Assembly (NCBI GenBank): GCA_025361465.1
Contig: JANYAG010000048.1
Location: 1 to 43,901 of the forward strand
DNA from: Gemmatimonadota bacterium
Lineage (GTDB): Bacteria > Gemmatimonadota > Gemmatimonadetes > Gemmatimonadales > GWC2-71-9
Direction: 5' to 3'
Length of the DNA stretch: 43,901 nucleotides
In this document: piece after piece, positions 6,953-16,127 of the stretch
Numbering within the stretch: position 1 is the stretch's first letter
Layout of the letters: every line of letters begins with the position of its first letter
Program-made: the position numbers and the translations under genes
The notes under the pieces: model-generated
What the model was told of the DNA's origin: nothing
What the model saw: only the letters and a program-made list of their open reading frames with translations
Database searches by the model: none

Positions 6953-8277
6953 GTGGCACCAGCCTTGACGCGCCGCAGCGCGGCCTTGCTCGCCTGGAAG
7001 AGCTGGGCAAGCGGAATGTTCGACGGGCAGACATAGGCGCACGAACCGCAGAGCATGCAATCGGCCAGGTGCTCGTCAACCATGTCCTTGAAGCGGTGCA
7101 CCCGGGCGAAGTCACCCAGGAGCGACGGATTGAGGAACACCGGACAGGCCTCGAGGCAACGCCCACAGTGGATGCAGGGATAGACCTTGTCGAGCCGGGT
7201 CTCGTGTTTCTCGAGCACCACCACTCCGGTGGTGCCCTTGACGACCGGCGCGTCCAGATTGGCCTGCGCCTGCCCCATCATCGGGCCGCCGATGATCACC
7301 TCGGCCGCATCGGGGGTCACGCCATCACAGAAGGCCAGCAGGTCGCGGAGCTTGGTGCCGACCGGGACGATCAGGTTGGCGGGACGGCGAAGGCCGTGCC
7401 CCGAGACGGTGACGATCCGCTCGATCAGCGGCAACCCGGTCTCGAACACCTCGGCGATGGCCGCCACCGAGCCGACGTTCTGCACCACCACCCCGACGCT
7501 CACCGGCAACTTGCCCGAGGGAACTTCGATCCCGGTCACTGCCTGGATCAGCATCTTCTCAGCACCCTGCGGGTACTTCACCGTCAGCGGCAGGATGGTG
7601 ATGTCGAGATCGGTCGGCAACGCCTGTTGCAGCGCCGCGATCGCGTCAGGCTTGTTCCGTTCGACGCCCACGACGCACTTGGGGACCCCCATGGATTGCA
7701 TCATGACCCGGATCCCGAACAGCACCCGGTCGGGGTACTCTGCCATGGTGCGATGGTCCGACGTCAGGTAGGGCTCGCACTCGGCCCCGTTGATGATCAG
7801 CGTGTGCACCACGAAGTCCGCCGGTGGAGCCAGCTTCACATGGGTCGGGAACGCCGCGCCCCCCAGCCCGACGACGCCGGCGTCCTGCACCGCCTGCACC
7901 ACCTGGTCGACCGTGAGTCCCTCCCAGTGCGGCACCATCCGCGGCCGGGTCATCTGGGGCGCGTAGCGGTCCACCTTGATCCGCACCGCCATCGCCATCG
8001 TCCCGTCGGGATGCGGCCACCAGCCGATGTCCGTCACCGTGCCGGACGCCGAGGCGTGGATCGGGACCGAGATCCAGCCATCGGCCAGACCGACCGGATC
8101 GCCGCGTTCGACATGGTCCCCCACCTTGACGCACAGCGTGGCCGGGTTGCCGGCGTGCTGCCGCAGCGGCAGGACAATCTCGTCGGGATACGGCATCCGT
8201 CGGATCGGGAGTTGACTGGTCAACTCCTTCTCTTCACGAGGATGCACACCGTGACGGAACCCTGAGGAGAGTCTCAT
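6949..8277 (-). CDS. rnfC: Rnf complex NADH-binding iron-sulfur subunit RnfC
   Basis: A 442-aa cytoplasmic-face subunit that exchanges electrons with NAD(H) through FMN and two [4Fe-4S] clusters. The flavin/NAD region VGLGGAAFPTHVKL (136-149) and INGAECEPY (162-170) are clear. The cluster motifs are C368-x2-C-x2-C-x3-C378 and C407-x2-C-x2-C-x3-C417, each followed by Pro. The N-terminal barrel-sandwich segment (about 45-105) is typical. It starts at ATG 8277, 7 nt after the stop of the large PFOR gene. Its length is standard for the compact RnfC type without the long C-terminal Ala/Lys repeat of enterobacterial proteins. Confidence 0.96.
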   Translation of the reverse strand: MRLSSGFRHGVHPREEKELTSQLPIRRMPYPDEIVLPLRQHAGNPATLCVKVGDHVERGDPVGLADGWISVPIHASASGTVTDIGWWPHPDGTMAMAVRIKVDRYAPQMTRPRMVPHWEGLTVDQVVQAVQDAGVVGLGGAAFPTHVKLAPPADFVVHTLIINGAECEPYLTSDHRTMAEYPDRVLFGIRVMMQSMGVPKCVVGVERNKPDAIAALQQALPTDLDITILPLTVKYPQGAEKMLIQAVTGIEVPSGKLPVSVGVVVQNVGSVAAIAEVFETGLPLIERIVTVSGHGLRRPANLIVPVGTKLRDLLAFCDGVTPDAAEVIIGGPMMGQAQANLDAPVVKGTTGVVVLEKHETRLDKVYPCIHCGRCLEACPVFLNPSLLGDFARVHRFKDMVDEHLADCMLCGSCAYVCPSNIPLAQLFQASKAALRRVKAGAT

Positions 8278-8284
8278 CCGATGA

Positions 8285-11200
8285 TCAATTGAACTTCGCC
8301 GCGCGTGCGATCCACTTCTCGAGGTCCTTCTCCTTGGAATTCAGCGGGGTGCCGGGATGGATGATCGCCACCGGGCAGCGCTCCGCGGCCGTGACCAACT
8401 GGGCGAACGTGCCAGCCTTGGGGTCCTTGATGACCGCCTGCTTGGTGGCGTTGTACACGAACATCTTCTTGTTGGCGTTGATGCATTCGTTGCACGTGGT
8501 GCAGCGCGCCGAATCGATCCACGGCGCAATGACCATGGCGTCGTCGTCTTCGGCCGTGGGCGCCGCGGCCACTGCGGCGACCGGGGCCTTGGCCGGCGCT
8601 GCCGAGGCCGGGACGTTCGTCACTGGTGCGGCGACCGGGGCGGCCCCGGCGGGCCGCGGCCGTGTCAACGCCGGCAACTCGGCCAGGAACTCCGCCACCG
8701 CCGCCGAGCCGCCAGCCTTGGTGAGCAGCGCCGACGCCAGCCGGCGCGCCATCTGCGCCGGATAGGTCGCGCGGAGGTCGGCCAGTTTCGCTTCATAGTC
8801 GGCCCGCAGCGAGGCCGTCCGGGTTTCGAATTCCGCCTCGACCGAGCTCGCCACCTGGTCGCGAACGCTCGGGGCGATCTCCAACCCGGCGAGTTGGCGC
8901 AGCTGTGACCAGAATTGCTGCCGCTCTTCCGCCAGGTGCACGATCTCGCTCGACACGCTGAGCCGGCGCAGCGTGCGATCCTTCGCGAGCGCCAGGATGT
9001 AGGGGGCATGACCATCGCGCTCCGCGGGGGCAAGCGCGAGATACTCGTGGAACGGCATCATCGCGTCGTCCCACGTGGTCGACGGCACCTCGGCGAAGTG
9101 TTGCTTGAAGCGGCCCTCGGTGGCGGCCCAATCGGCGATGGTCACCGGCAGTTCGAGGGTTTGCTCCGCCCCCGCGCCGTCGAGGTACTTCAACGTGTAG
9201 GTGGGCCAGGCGTCCTCGACCGAGGGATTGCCCTCGAGCGACAACTGGTCGGCATAGGTCGGCCCGGCCTCGGGGTCGAACGTGAGGAACGGGAACGCCC
9301 GGCTTTCCAGCGCCAGGCGAGCCGAGTGCTGCGACGAGTCGTCGGCCAGCCCGTGCTCGACCGGGCAGGGTGTGTACACATTGATCAGCACCGGGCGGCG
9401 CTTGTGCAGGCCCCTCAGCACGCCGCCAATCAGGTGCGACGCCGAGGCTTGCGACGTCTGGTGGACATAGACGCCGCGATGCGCGATGGCGATCAACGCC
9501 AGTTCCTTGCGGACTTCGGTCTTGCCATGCTGCGCCTTGCCGAAGCCGGACATGTCGGCCACCTGTCCCGTGAAGCCCGAGGTGCAGGCCTGGCCACCAG
9601 TGTTGGAGTACACCTGCGTGTCGAGCACCACGACGCGGATCGGCTTGCCGCTCGCCAGCAGGCGCGAGAGGTTCTGGAAGCCGATGTCGAGCATCGCGCC
9701 GTCGCCGCCCATCGCGACGATCGGCGGGCAGAGGGCGAATTCGTCGTCGGTGAACTGCTGCCAGGTGAGCAGCGCCAGGGCCGGTTCATGGAGCGCCGCG
9801 TCGTAGCCGCCGTCGGTCAGCAGTTCGGCGCGACGGATGAGGGCGAAGTTGTCCGCCATCTTGCGCATGTGGGCCTCGAACAGCCCGATCGCGACCGACG
9901 TCGAATCCTGGAAGAGATGGCTCACCCACGGGAACGGATACGGATTGTAGGGATAGGTGCCGCCCCAGACCGAAGAGCAGCCGGTGCTGTTGGCCATCCC
10001 CATCGGGGCACGCCCGGTGCCGCTCGGCCCCGCTTCGTAGCGCCACTTGAGGTCCTTCAGCGCGGCGATGGTGCGGTTGAGCAGCATCAGCTGCTCCTGC
10101 TTGGCCGCATCGATCGGCACGGCCACCGAGCCACCGCCCTGGGCGGCCGCATCGAGGTCGGCGCCCGAGGCGATCAGCTCACGCGCTTCCCGGTCAAGGG
10201 CAGCGAGCAGTTCGTCGAGATGGGCGACGTACCGCTCGATGCGCGGCTGCATCGACGCGAAGATCGAGGAGACGATCAGGTGGACCGCGGTCTTCTCGCC
10301 ACAGCCCATGCAGGCGCCGTCGCCGCCAACCATGGAACGGTAGGTGGCCTTCTTGAGCAGCAGCGAGGACAGCACGCCGATGCCCTCGTCCACATCGCTC
10401 ACGTTGACGAAGCGATTGTCGGTGTCGGGCAGCCGCTGCCAGATGGCCCAATTGCGGCGCAGCTGCTCGAGCGAGGCGTCATCCTGCCGGACCGACACGA
10501 GCGCGCCGTCGGGACAGACCTCGACGCAGAGATTGCACCCCTTGCAGGCCTCGGGATTGACCGTGATCGAGAGCAGGCCGCCGGAGCCCTTCTCCTTCCC
10601 TTCGATCGCGTCAAAGAACGGCCGGGTCCGCGCCACCGGGAACTCGGCCAGCCGCGGCTGCACCACCGCGAACTCCTGGTCGGTCGCCGCGCGACGATCG
10701 GCGTCCCACTTCAGCTTGTCCGCGACGGTCGCATAGCCCTTGGCGAACGCCTCGGTCACCGCCAGCGACGGCTCCTTGGCCAGGAGACGCTGGACTTCCT
10801 TGCCCCAGGGCTTGGCGACCGGCCGCAGGCGATCGACCGTGTGACTGGTGGCCGCCGCTCCGATCGCCGCAGTGATGACCTCCTCGGGGCTGTTGACCAG
10901 CCCGGGGATGGCGGCATCGGGACACTGGGTCCAGCACTGCGCACAGCCGGTGCAGTTGGCGGCCACGAACGCCGGGATCTCCATCCGCACGCCGCTCATG
11001 TCGCGCACCGCGCCGGTGGCGGCCGGGATCGCGCTGATCGCCGCAAACGGATCGGCGATGCCGTCCTGCCCCATCACGCAGAGCGAACACACCTGCTCCC
11101 AGAACCGGCCCGGATTGCCGATGCCCTGCTGGGCGTCGATCACGTCGAGCGAGCCGGGAATGTGCGGGACGGTGCCGAGCGCCATGCTCGCCTCGACCGC

Positions 11201-13321
11201 CGTGGCATCCACCACCAGCACCTGGTCAAACCCGCGGCGAATGACGCGGAGGTTGTCTTCCACCACCGCCTCGCCGCGATGGCCGAACTTCTTCTTGAAC
11301 TGGGCACGGATGCCCTCGAACAGGCGGGCTTCGGTCGTCTCCTCGCGCTGCAGCAGCGGCGAGGTGTTGAAGAAGGCCCCGAGGAACGCCGCACCCTGCA
11401 TCCGGTAGCGCAACTCGACGTCGGACGCTTCTTCCCGCGCGATGGCGAAGGCGTCGAGCACATAGACCCGGATCTTCCGCTCGCGGATGGTCGCGCGCGC
11501 CTGGGCCGGAAGGGTGAGCCAGAACTCGGCCGGGCTCAGGTCGCTCTGGATCACGAAGACGCCACCCGCGGCGAGGCCGGCGAGCGGATCGCTGTGCCGG
11601 AAGACATTCGGGTCGGGCGAGAGGACGACATCGACGTGCCGGAGTTCGCAGTTGAGGCGCACCGGCTCGTGCGACAGCACGGCATAGAACGTCGTCGGCT
11701 GACCCTTCTTTTCCGAGCCGTACTTGGGATTGGCCTTGATCTGCATCCCGAAGAGCTCGAACGCCGTCATCGCGAGGTTCTTGCCCATCGTGATGGCGCC
11801 CCAGCCACCGACGGAGTGGATCCGCACCGCGGTCGAGCCTTCGGGCAGGAGGTTCAGGTCGCCGGCCGACGTGAGCGACAGCTCCCCGATCTCGGGATAG
11901 CTGTCGAGCATCCGTTCCTGCCAGATCTGCAACTTCGGGAGCTTGGTCTCGCGGCGGATGAAGTCGATGCCCAGGTAGAACTGGCGCTTCTGGGCGCCCT
12001 TGGGCAGCATGTTGTCGACGGCCGCGACGATATCGCCGGGCTGCAGGTCGCGGCTGCCGAGGCCGAAACAGCCGGAATGGAAGTTGGGCACCTGGCCTGC
12101 GCCGAGCGCGGCGAGCCCCGGGAATGCGACGGCGCCGCCGGTCGCGACGCGGCCGTTCTCGACCGCCTGCGAGATGGCCGAGCGGATTTCGCGCAGCAGC
12201 GGGGGATCAACAGCCAGCGGCTGGTCGGTACGCTCGAGGACGACGACAGCCTTCTTGCCGGCGAGGGCATGACTGATCAGGTCGGCCGGGAACGGCCGGA
12301 ACATCGTCAGGTTGAGGACACCAATTGCCAGGCCACGCGTGGCGCGCAGGTGATCGACCACCGCCTCGGCATTGGCGACGACCGAGCCCTGTCCGACGAT
12401 CACGTATTCCGCATCGTCGAGACGGTAGCCGGAGACCCGGGCGTACCGGCGACCGGTGAGGGCGGCGAACTCGGCGAACGCCTGGTCGGTCAGGCTGGTG
12501 ATGTGATCGAAATAGAAGGGCCGCTGGGCGGCGACACCTTGGGCGTAGCTGTCCTGGTTCTGCACCACGCCGAGCATCGCCGGGTAATCGAAGTCGAACA
12601 TCTCCGGAATCCGGCGGCGCATCTCCCCGAACACCAGGCGCTGTGACGGCGTCGGCGAGGGGATCATGTCGGCGGGATCGCCGAGATACGTCTTGATGAG
12701 TTCGCGCTCCGGGAGGAGGAGCGACTCGATCACATGGGAGGTGAGGAAGCCGTCCTGGGCGCAGATGCCCGGGTTGAGCGACAGCTCGGCGATCCGGTGG
12801 GCGACCAGGTTGAGGTCGGCCGCTTCCTGGACATCCTTGGCGAACAGCTGGAAGAAGCCGGTGTCGTCGACCGCGTGATAGTCATCGTGACCGGCGTGGA
12901 CATTGAGGGCGTGCTTGGTCATCGCGCGGGCGGCGATGTTGAGCACATACGTCAGCCGCTTGCCGACGGCCGCGTAGAGCGACTCGTGCATGTAGGCGAT
13001 GCCCTGCCCGCTCGAGAAGTTGGTCGCGCGCAGGCCGGACATCGCCATCCCGGCGGTGACCGCGGCGGCGGCATGCTCGCCTTCGGGTTCGAAGAAGAGG
13101 AGGCGCCGGCCGTTGACGTTCAGCTTCCCTTCGGCGACCGCCTGGGCCCACCCTTCACCCATCTGGGTGGAGGGAGTGATCGGATAGGCGCCGGCCGCCT
13201 CGCCGGCGGCAATCTCCATGGCCACGACCGCGGCGCTGCCGTCGAGCGCCTCCAGCGTGCCGGGATAGCGCGGCGTTTCGGGCGCCTTGGAACTGCGCGG
13301 ACTGCGAAGAATCGACGTCAT
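8285..13321 (-). CDS. nifJ: Large single-chain pyruvate:ferredoxin (flavodoxin) oxidoreductase with C-terminal tethered ferredoxin-like domain
   Basis: A 1678-aa PFOR; usual single-chain enzymes are about 1170-1200 aa. It converts pyruvate and CoA to acetyl-CoA and CO2 and reduces ferredoxin. In order: pyrimidine/substrate domain with AGAYPITPSTQM (43-54), domains II-III, two ferredoxin motifs (C790-C793-C796-C800 and C926-C929-C932-C936), and the TPP domain with GGDGAMLDIG (1205-1214) and YSNTGGQ (1238-1244). The proximal-cluster cysteines appear to be C1004, C1007, C1115 and C1319. Between C1007 and C1115 there is an insertion of about 80 residues not seen in the Desulfovibrio-type enzyme. 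After about 1415 comes a helical region, an Ala/Pro linker (1553-1590) and a [4Fe-4S]-type motif C1607-x2-C1610-x2-C1613 with C1649-Pro. The ATG at 13321 overlaps the rnfB stop. Confidence 0.93.
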   Translation of the reverse strand: MTSILRSPRSSKAPETPRYPGTLEALDGSAAVVAMEIAAGEAAGAYPITPSTQMGEGWAQAVAEGKLNVNGRRLLFFEPEGEHAAAAVTAGMAMSGLRATNFSSGQGIAYMHESLYAAVGKRLTYVLNIAARAMTKHALNVHAGHDDYHAVDDTGFFQLFAKDVQEAADLNLVAHRIAELSLNPGICAQDGFLTSHVIESLLLPERELIKTYLGDPADMIPSPTPSQRLVFGEMRRRIPEMFDFDYPAMLGVVQNQDSYAQGVAAQRPFYFDHITSLTDQAFAEFAALTGRRYARVSGYRLDDAEYVIVGQGSVVANAEAVVDHLRATRGLAIGVLNLTMFRPFPADLISHALAGKKAVVVLERTDQPLAVDPPLLREIRSAISQAVENGRVATGGAVAFPGLAALGAGQVPNFHSGCFGLGSRDLQPGDIVAAVDNMLPKGAQKRQFYLGIDFIRRETKLPKLQIWQERMLDSYPEIGELSLTSAGDLNLLPEGSTAVRIHSVGGWGAITMGKNLAMTAFELFGMQIKANPKYGSEKKGQPTTFYAVLSHEPVRLNCELRHVDVVLSPDPNVFRHSDPLAGLAAGGVFVIQSDLSPAEFWLTLPAQARATIRERKIRVYVLDAFAIAREEASDVELRYRMQGAAFLGAFFNTSPLLQREETTEARLFEGIRAQFKKKFGHRGEAVVEDNLRVIRRGFDQVLVVDATAVEASMALGTVPHIPGSLDVIDAQQGIGNPGRFWEQVCSLCVMGQDGIADPFAAISAIPAATGAVRDMSGVRMEIPAFVAANCTGCAQCWTQCPDAAIPGLVNSPEEVITAAIGAAATSHTVDRLRPVAKPWGKEVQRLLAKEPSLAVTEAFAKGYATVADKLKWDADRRAATDQEFAVVQPRLAEFPVARTRPFFDAIEGKEKGSGGLLSITVNPEACKGCNLCVEVCPDGALVSVRQDDASLEQLRRNWAIWQRLPDTDNRFVNVSDVDEGIGVLSSLLLKKATYRSMVGGDGACMGCGEKTAVHLIVSSIFASMQPRIERYVAHLDELLAALDREARELIASGADLDAAAQGGGSVAVPIDAAKQEQLMLLNRTIAALKDLKWRYEAGPSGTGRAPMGMANSTGCSSVWGGTYPYNPYPFPWVSHLFQDSTSVAIGLFEAHMRKMADNFALIRRAELLTDGGYDAALHEPALALLTWQQFTDDEFALCPPIVAMGGDGAMLDIGFQNLSRLLASGKPIRVVVLDTQVYSNTGGQACTSGFTGQVADMSGFGKAQHGKTEVRKELALIAIAHRGVYVHQTSQASASHLIGGVLRGLHKRRPVLINVYTPCPVEHGLADDSSQHSARLALESRAFPFLTFDPEAGPTYADQLSLEGNPSVEDAWPTYTLKYLDGAGAEQTLELPVTIADWAATEGRFKQHFAEVPSTTWDDAMMPFHEYLALAPAERDGHAPYILALAKDRTLRRLSVSSEIVHLAEERQQFWSQLRQLAGLEIAPSVRDQVASSVEAEFETRTASLRADYEAKLADLRATYPAQMARRLASALLTKAGGSAAVAEFLAELPALTRPRPAGAAPVAAPVTNVPASAAPAKAPVAAVAAAPTAEDDDAMVIAPWIDSARCTTCNECINANKKMFVYNATKQAVIKDPKAGTFAQLVTAAERCPVAIIHPGTPLNSKEKDLEKWIARAAKFN

Positions 13322-14157
13322 GCTTCCGTGCTCCCAGCCAAAGACGGCATGCGGACGAATTGCGCTCCGTCCAGCCATACGATCGCGCCGGTCGGACAGC
13401 GGGTCACTGCCTGCCGATCGGCCTGTGCGTTGAGTTCATAGTTCACTGTCGCCACACCACTGCTGACACTGATCAGTCCCGGCGCGGCATCCTGCACGCA
13501 CTTGCCGCAGGTCGTGCACGCCACCTGACACTGGTCCAGCACCTCGTCGCCGGCGAGGAGGTTCTTGCACTGCACCAGGAGCCGTTGTTCCACGGGCTGG
13601 AGCACGAACAGTCCCTTCGGGCAGGCCTCGACGCAGTCACCACACGCAGTGCAGGTGACCGGGTCGACCACCGGGAGCCCGGTGTCGCTCATCGTGATCG
13701 CCTTGAAGGCGCACACCCGAGCGCAATCGGCGAGGGAGAGGCAGCCCCAGGCGCAGCCCTTCCCGCCTCCGGCCACGGCCGCGGCCGCGGCACACGTGGG
13801 GAGCCCGCGGTATTCGGCCTGCGACACCGCGACGTCGGTTCCGCCGGCACAGAGCAGTCGCGCGACGCGCCGCTGTGCGGTCCCCGCCGCGACGCCGAGG
13901 AAACCGGCAATCGCCTTGTGCACATCATCGCTGCCCACCGAACACTTCGTCGGCGCGATGATCCCCTCAACCGCCTGCTCGGCAAACGCCCGGCAGCCCG
14001 GCAGCCCGCACGCGCCACAGTTGGCGTTGGGCAGCATCGAGGCGACCGCGTCGATCCGGGGATCTTCCCAGACCCACAGCTTCCGGTTGGCCAGCGCGAT
14101 GAAGACCGCGAAGACCAGCCCCACTCCACCAACAATCAGGATCGCGAGCAGTGTCAT
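13318..14157 (-). CDS. rnfB: Rnf complex ferredoxin-oxidising subunit RnfB
   Basis: A 279-aa polyferredoxin anchored by one N-terminal helix (about 3-24). The Fes-type cluster motif C47-x2-C50-x4-C55-x16-C72 is followed by a GC135-x3-C139-x5-C145-x3-C149 block, a standard C169-x2-C-x2-C-x3-C179-Pro motif, and a divergent C214-x2-C217-x2-C220 whose usual fourth Cys is Ala; C254-Pro may complete that site. There are 20 cysteines in all, so it is the cluster-rich RnfB type known from anaerobes. It accepts electrons from ferredoxin. The ATG at 14157 is chosen because the transmembrane helix begins there. It is separated from the other rnf genes by the PFOR gene, with which it overlaps by 4 nt. 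Confidence 0.94.
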   Translation of the reverse strand: MTLLAILIVGGVGLVFAVFIALANRKLWVWEDPRIDAVASMLPNANCGACGLPGCRAFAEQAVEGIIAPTKCSVGSDDVHKAIAGFLGVAAGTAQRRVARLLCAGGTDVAVSQAEYRGLPTCAAAAAVAGGGKGCAWGCLSLADCARVCAFKAITMSDTGLPVVDPVTCTACGDCVEACPKGLFVLQPVEQRLLVQCKNLLAGDEVLDQCQVACTTCGKCVQDAAPGLISVSSGVATVNYELNAQADRQAVTRCPTGAIVWLDGAQFVRMPSLAGSTEA

Positions 14158-14179
14158 CGTGACGATTTCCGCATCGGTA

Positions 14180-15181
14180 TCAGCTCTCCCCCAGCCCGGA
14201 TGCACCAAGCAGCCACGCCGCGATCTTCTCCACCGCATCGTCGCCGCTGCCTGCGCGCGGAGCCGATCCGGCACTCGCCGGCGCGGCGATCGGTGCGCGA
14301 GCCAGATCTTCCAGCATGGTTCGGTCTTCCGCCATCTGCCAGGCGCTCATGCCACTGATGGCACGCTTGGGCACCTCGCCCAGCGTCCCCACCGTCAACC
14401 GCTGCCACGGCTCGCGCCCGGCGGCCGGGTCGTGGCAGAAGACCGCGGCGCCGGCCGGCATCACCGCCCCGATCGCCGGCCCGTCAGACAGGGCGACCCG
14501 ATCGAGTCCGCTGCCGTCGATGGTCTGCAACACCAGCGTACCGGGGGTGATGCAGCGCGCGAGTGGCGCCGGCGCCGACGCGCCCCGCACCACCAGCACG
14601 ATCTTCTCGCGACCGTCGGCAAAATCACTCAGGGCCCCGACGTGCAGGTCGGCCCCGTCGAGCGAGACGATCAGGGGCGGGGCGTACCGCCGCTCGGTCT
14701 TGCCCCAGGCACGGAAGTCCAGCGGATCGAGCAACCGATCATGCTCGCTGGCCTGGTAGCGTCCCCCGCGCACCACATCGGTCAGGATCACCGCACCAAA
14801 TGCCCGCCCGAATTCCGCCAGCGCGTCGTTGACCGTGGCACCCAGTCGGCCGCCCGTGGGGAGAGCGATCAGGAAGGCATCCGTGCCGCGCTCGGCGATC
14901 GCGCGCAGCGTGGCGCTGGCACGAGTGAGCGCGGCCACCGCCGCGGGGGACACCGGCGGCACCGCGGGGAAGAGCGTGGCGAACCGCGCCGCGTCCACCC
15001 GGCCGGCTGCAAATTGTCCCAGTGCAATCCCGGCGCGACCGGCCTGCTGACTGCTGTCGGCGGCCTGCTCCGCGAGGAACGCTTCGGCGAGGGCGAGGGC
15101 GCGTTGAATGATCGCGCGAAATTCGGCGATCGGCCGCTCCATGGCCGCCGTGGCCAGGGCAAAGCGCGCGTCAGACGGCAT
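14180..15181 (-). CDS. Conserved-context protein of unknown function between korB and rnfB
   Basis: A 333-aa soluble protein that I do not recognise. The N-terminal 100 residues are helical and Ala-rich. A central mixed alpha/beta region (about 100-270) includes LPTGGRLGATVNDALAEFGRAFG (105-127), DPLDFRAWGKTERRY and GPAIGAVMPAGAAVFCHDP (234-252). A low-complexity Ala/Pro/Ser/Gly linker (296-313) leads to a short C-terminal helix. It has only two cysteines, C210 and C249, in no cluster motif, and no signal peptide or transmembrane helix. The start overlaps korB by 11 nt with GGAG upstream, and rnfB follows 22 nt later. It is therefore co-expressed with the 2-oxoacid oxidoreductases and Rnf, and could be an assembly, docking or regulatory partner; this is inference from position only. 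Confidence 0.75.
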   Translation of the reverse strand: MPSDARFALATAAMERPIAEFRAIIQRALALAEAFLAEQAADSSQQAGRAGIALGQFAAGRVDAARFATLFPAVPPVSPAAVAALTRASATLRAIAERGTDAFLIALPTGGRLGATVNDALAEFGRAFGAVILTDVVRGGRYQASEHDRLLDPLDFRAWGKTERRYAPPLIVSLDGADLHVGALSDFADGREKIVLVVRGASAPAPLARCITPGTLVLQTIDGSGLDRVALSDGPAIGAVMPAGAAVFCHDPAAGREPWQRLTVGTLGEVPKRAISGMSAWQMAEDRTMLEDLARAPIAAPASAGSAPRAGSGDDAVEKIAAWLLGASGLGES

Positions 15182-16127
15182 AGCGATCCAGCTCCGCTTC
15201 CATCAGGGTGATCCGCTCGTCGGCGGTGCGCGGCGCCACGCGCAGGAGGTCTTCGTAGCGCGGCCGCGACGGATCGCGGAACAGCACACCGAGGTGGATG
15301 TGGTCGGTGCTCTCGGCGATTCGGCGCGCCGCGTCGAGATCATGCGGATCGTGCGCGACCTGGGTCTTGTAGATCTTCTCGAGATCAGGCACCACCACGC
15401 CGTCGTCGTGGGTCAGCAACGCAATGCGGGCGGGGTCCTGCACCGCCGCCTGGTAGACGGCCGCGGAGTACACCGGACACCGCTGCAGGATGCGCACGAA
15501 GCTCAGGCCGCGATGGTGATAGGCCTCTCGCAGCGTGGCATAGAGGTGCGCCGGGGCCCACTCGGCGGTCTGGGCCACGAACGAGGCGTTGGTCACGCCC
15601 AGCGACACCGTGAGCGGATTGAGCGACGGAAGCCGACTCCCGTTCGGTTGCGTGTTGCTGGGAAATCCCTGCGGGGTGGTCGGTGAGGTCTGCTTCTTCG
15701 TCAGCGCGTAGATGCCGTTGTCGAGGAGGAGGACCGTCATGTTGATGTTGTAGCGCAGGGCGTGGATCCAGTGCGCCGCACCGATCGACGTGCAGTCGCC
15801 ATCGCCCATGACAACAAAGACCGTGAGGTCGGGACGGCTCAGCTTGACGCCGGTCGCCACCGGCAGCGCGCGGCCATGGATGCCGTGGAAGCCGTAGGTC
15901 TTGAGATAATGCGGAAACCGGCTTGAGCAGCCGATGCCCGAGACGAACACCGTCTGTTCCGGGGTGAGCTGCTCGGCGGTCAGCAGCCGCTGCACCGCGG
16001 TCAGGACCGAATGATCGCCGCAACCGGGGCACCAGCGCGCGCGCGCGCCCTCGTAGTCACTCAGCTCGTACTCGGCATCGTGCTCGTCCGGCTGCAGGAC
16101 CGGCAGGAGCCCGCAGGCGATTGTCAT
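15171..16127 (-). CDS. korB: 2-oxoglutarate:ferredoxin oxidoreductase beta subunit
   Basis: A 318-aa TPP-binding subunit that works with KorA to convert 2-oxoglutarate and CoA to succinyl-CoA while reducing ferredoxin. The cluster and TPP signatures are WCPGCGDHSVL near residue 32, GIGCSSRFP, MGDGDCTSIGAAH, and the Mg-binding DNGIYALTKKQTSPT. The missing N-terminal ferredoxin domain and the separate fused alpha-gamma partner fit the two-subunit Kor type. The ATG at 16127 has a strong GGGGAGGTG site and overlaps the korA stop (ATGA). Other 2-oxoacids are possible substrates, since this family varies. Confidence 0.94.
   Translation of the reverse strand: MTIACGLLPVLQPDEHDAEYELSDYEGARARWCPGCGDHSVLTAVQRLLTAEQLTPEQTVFVSGIGCSSRFPHYLKTYGFHGIHGRALPVATGVKLSRPDLTVFVVMGDGDCTSIGAAHWIHALRYNINMTVLLLDNGIYALTKKQTSPTTPQGFPSNTQPNGSRLPSLNPLTVSLGVTNASFVAQTAEWAPAHLYATLREAYHHRGLSFVRILQRCPVYSAAVYQAAVQDPARIALLTHDDGVVVPDLEKIYKTQVAHDPHDLDAARRIAESTDHIHLGVLFRDPSRPRYEDLLRVAPRTADERITLMEAELDRYAV

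Noticed and set aside
8915..12646. A 1243-codon open frame on the plus strand, antisense to the PFOR gene
   Set aside because: Its product is rich in Arg, His, Gly and Asp with no domain or signal. The opposite strand encodes a fully recognisable PFOR. Long antisense frames are expected in high-GC DNA.
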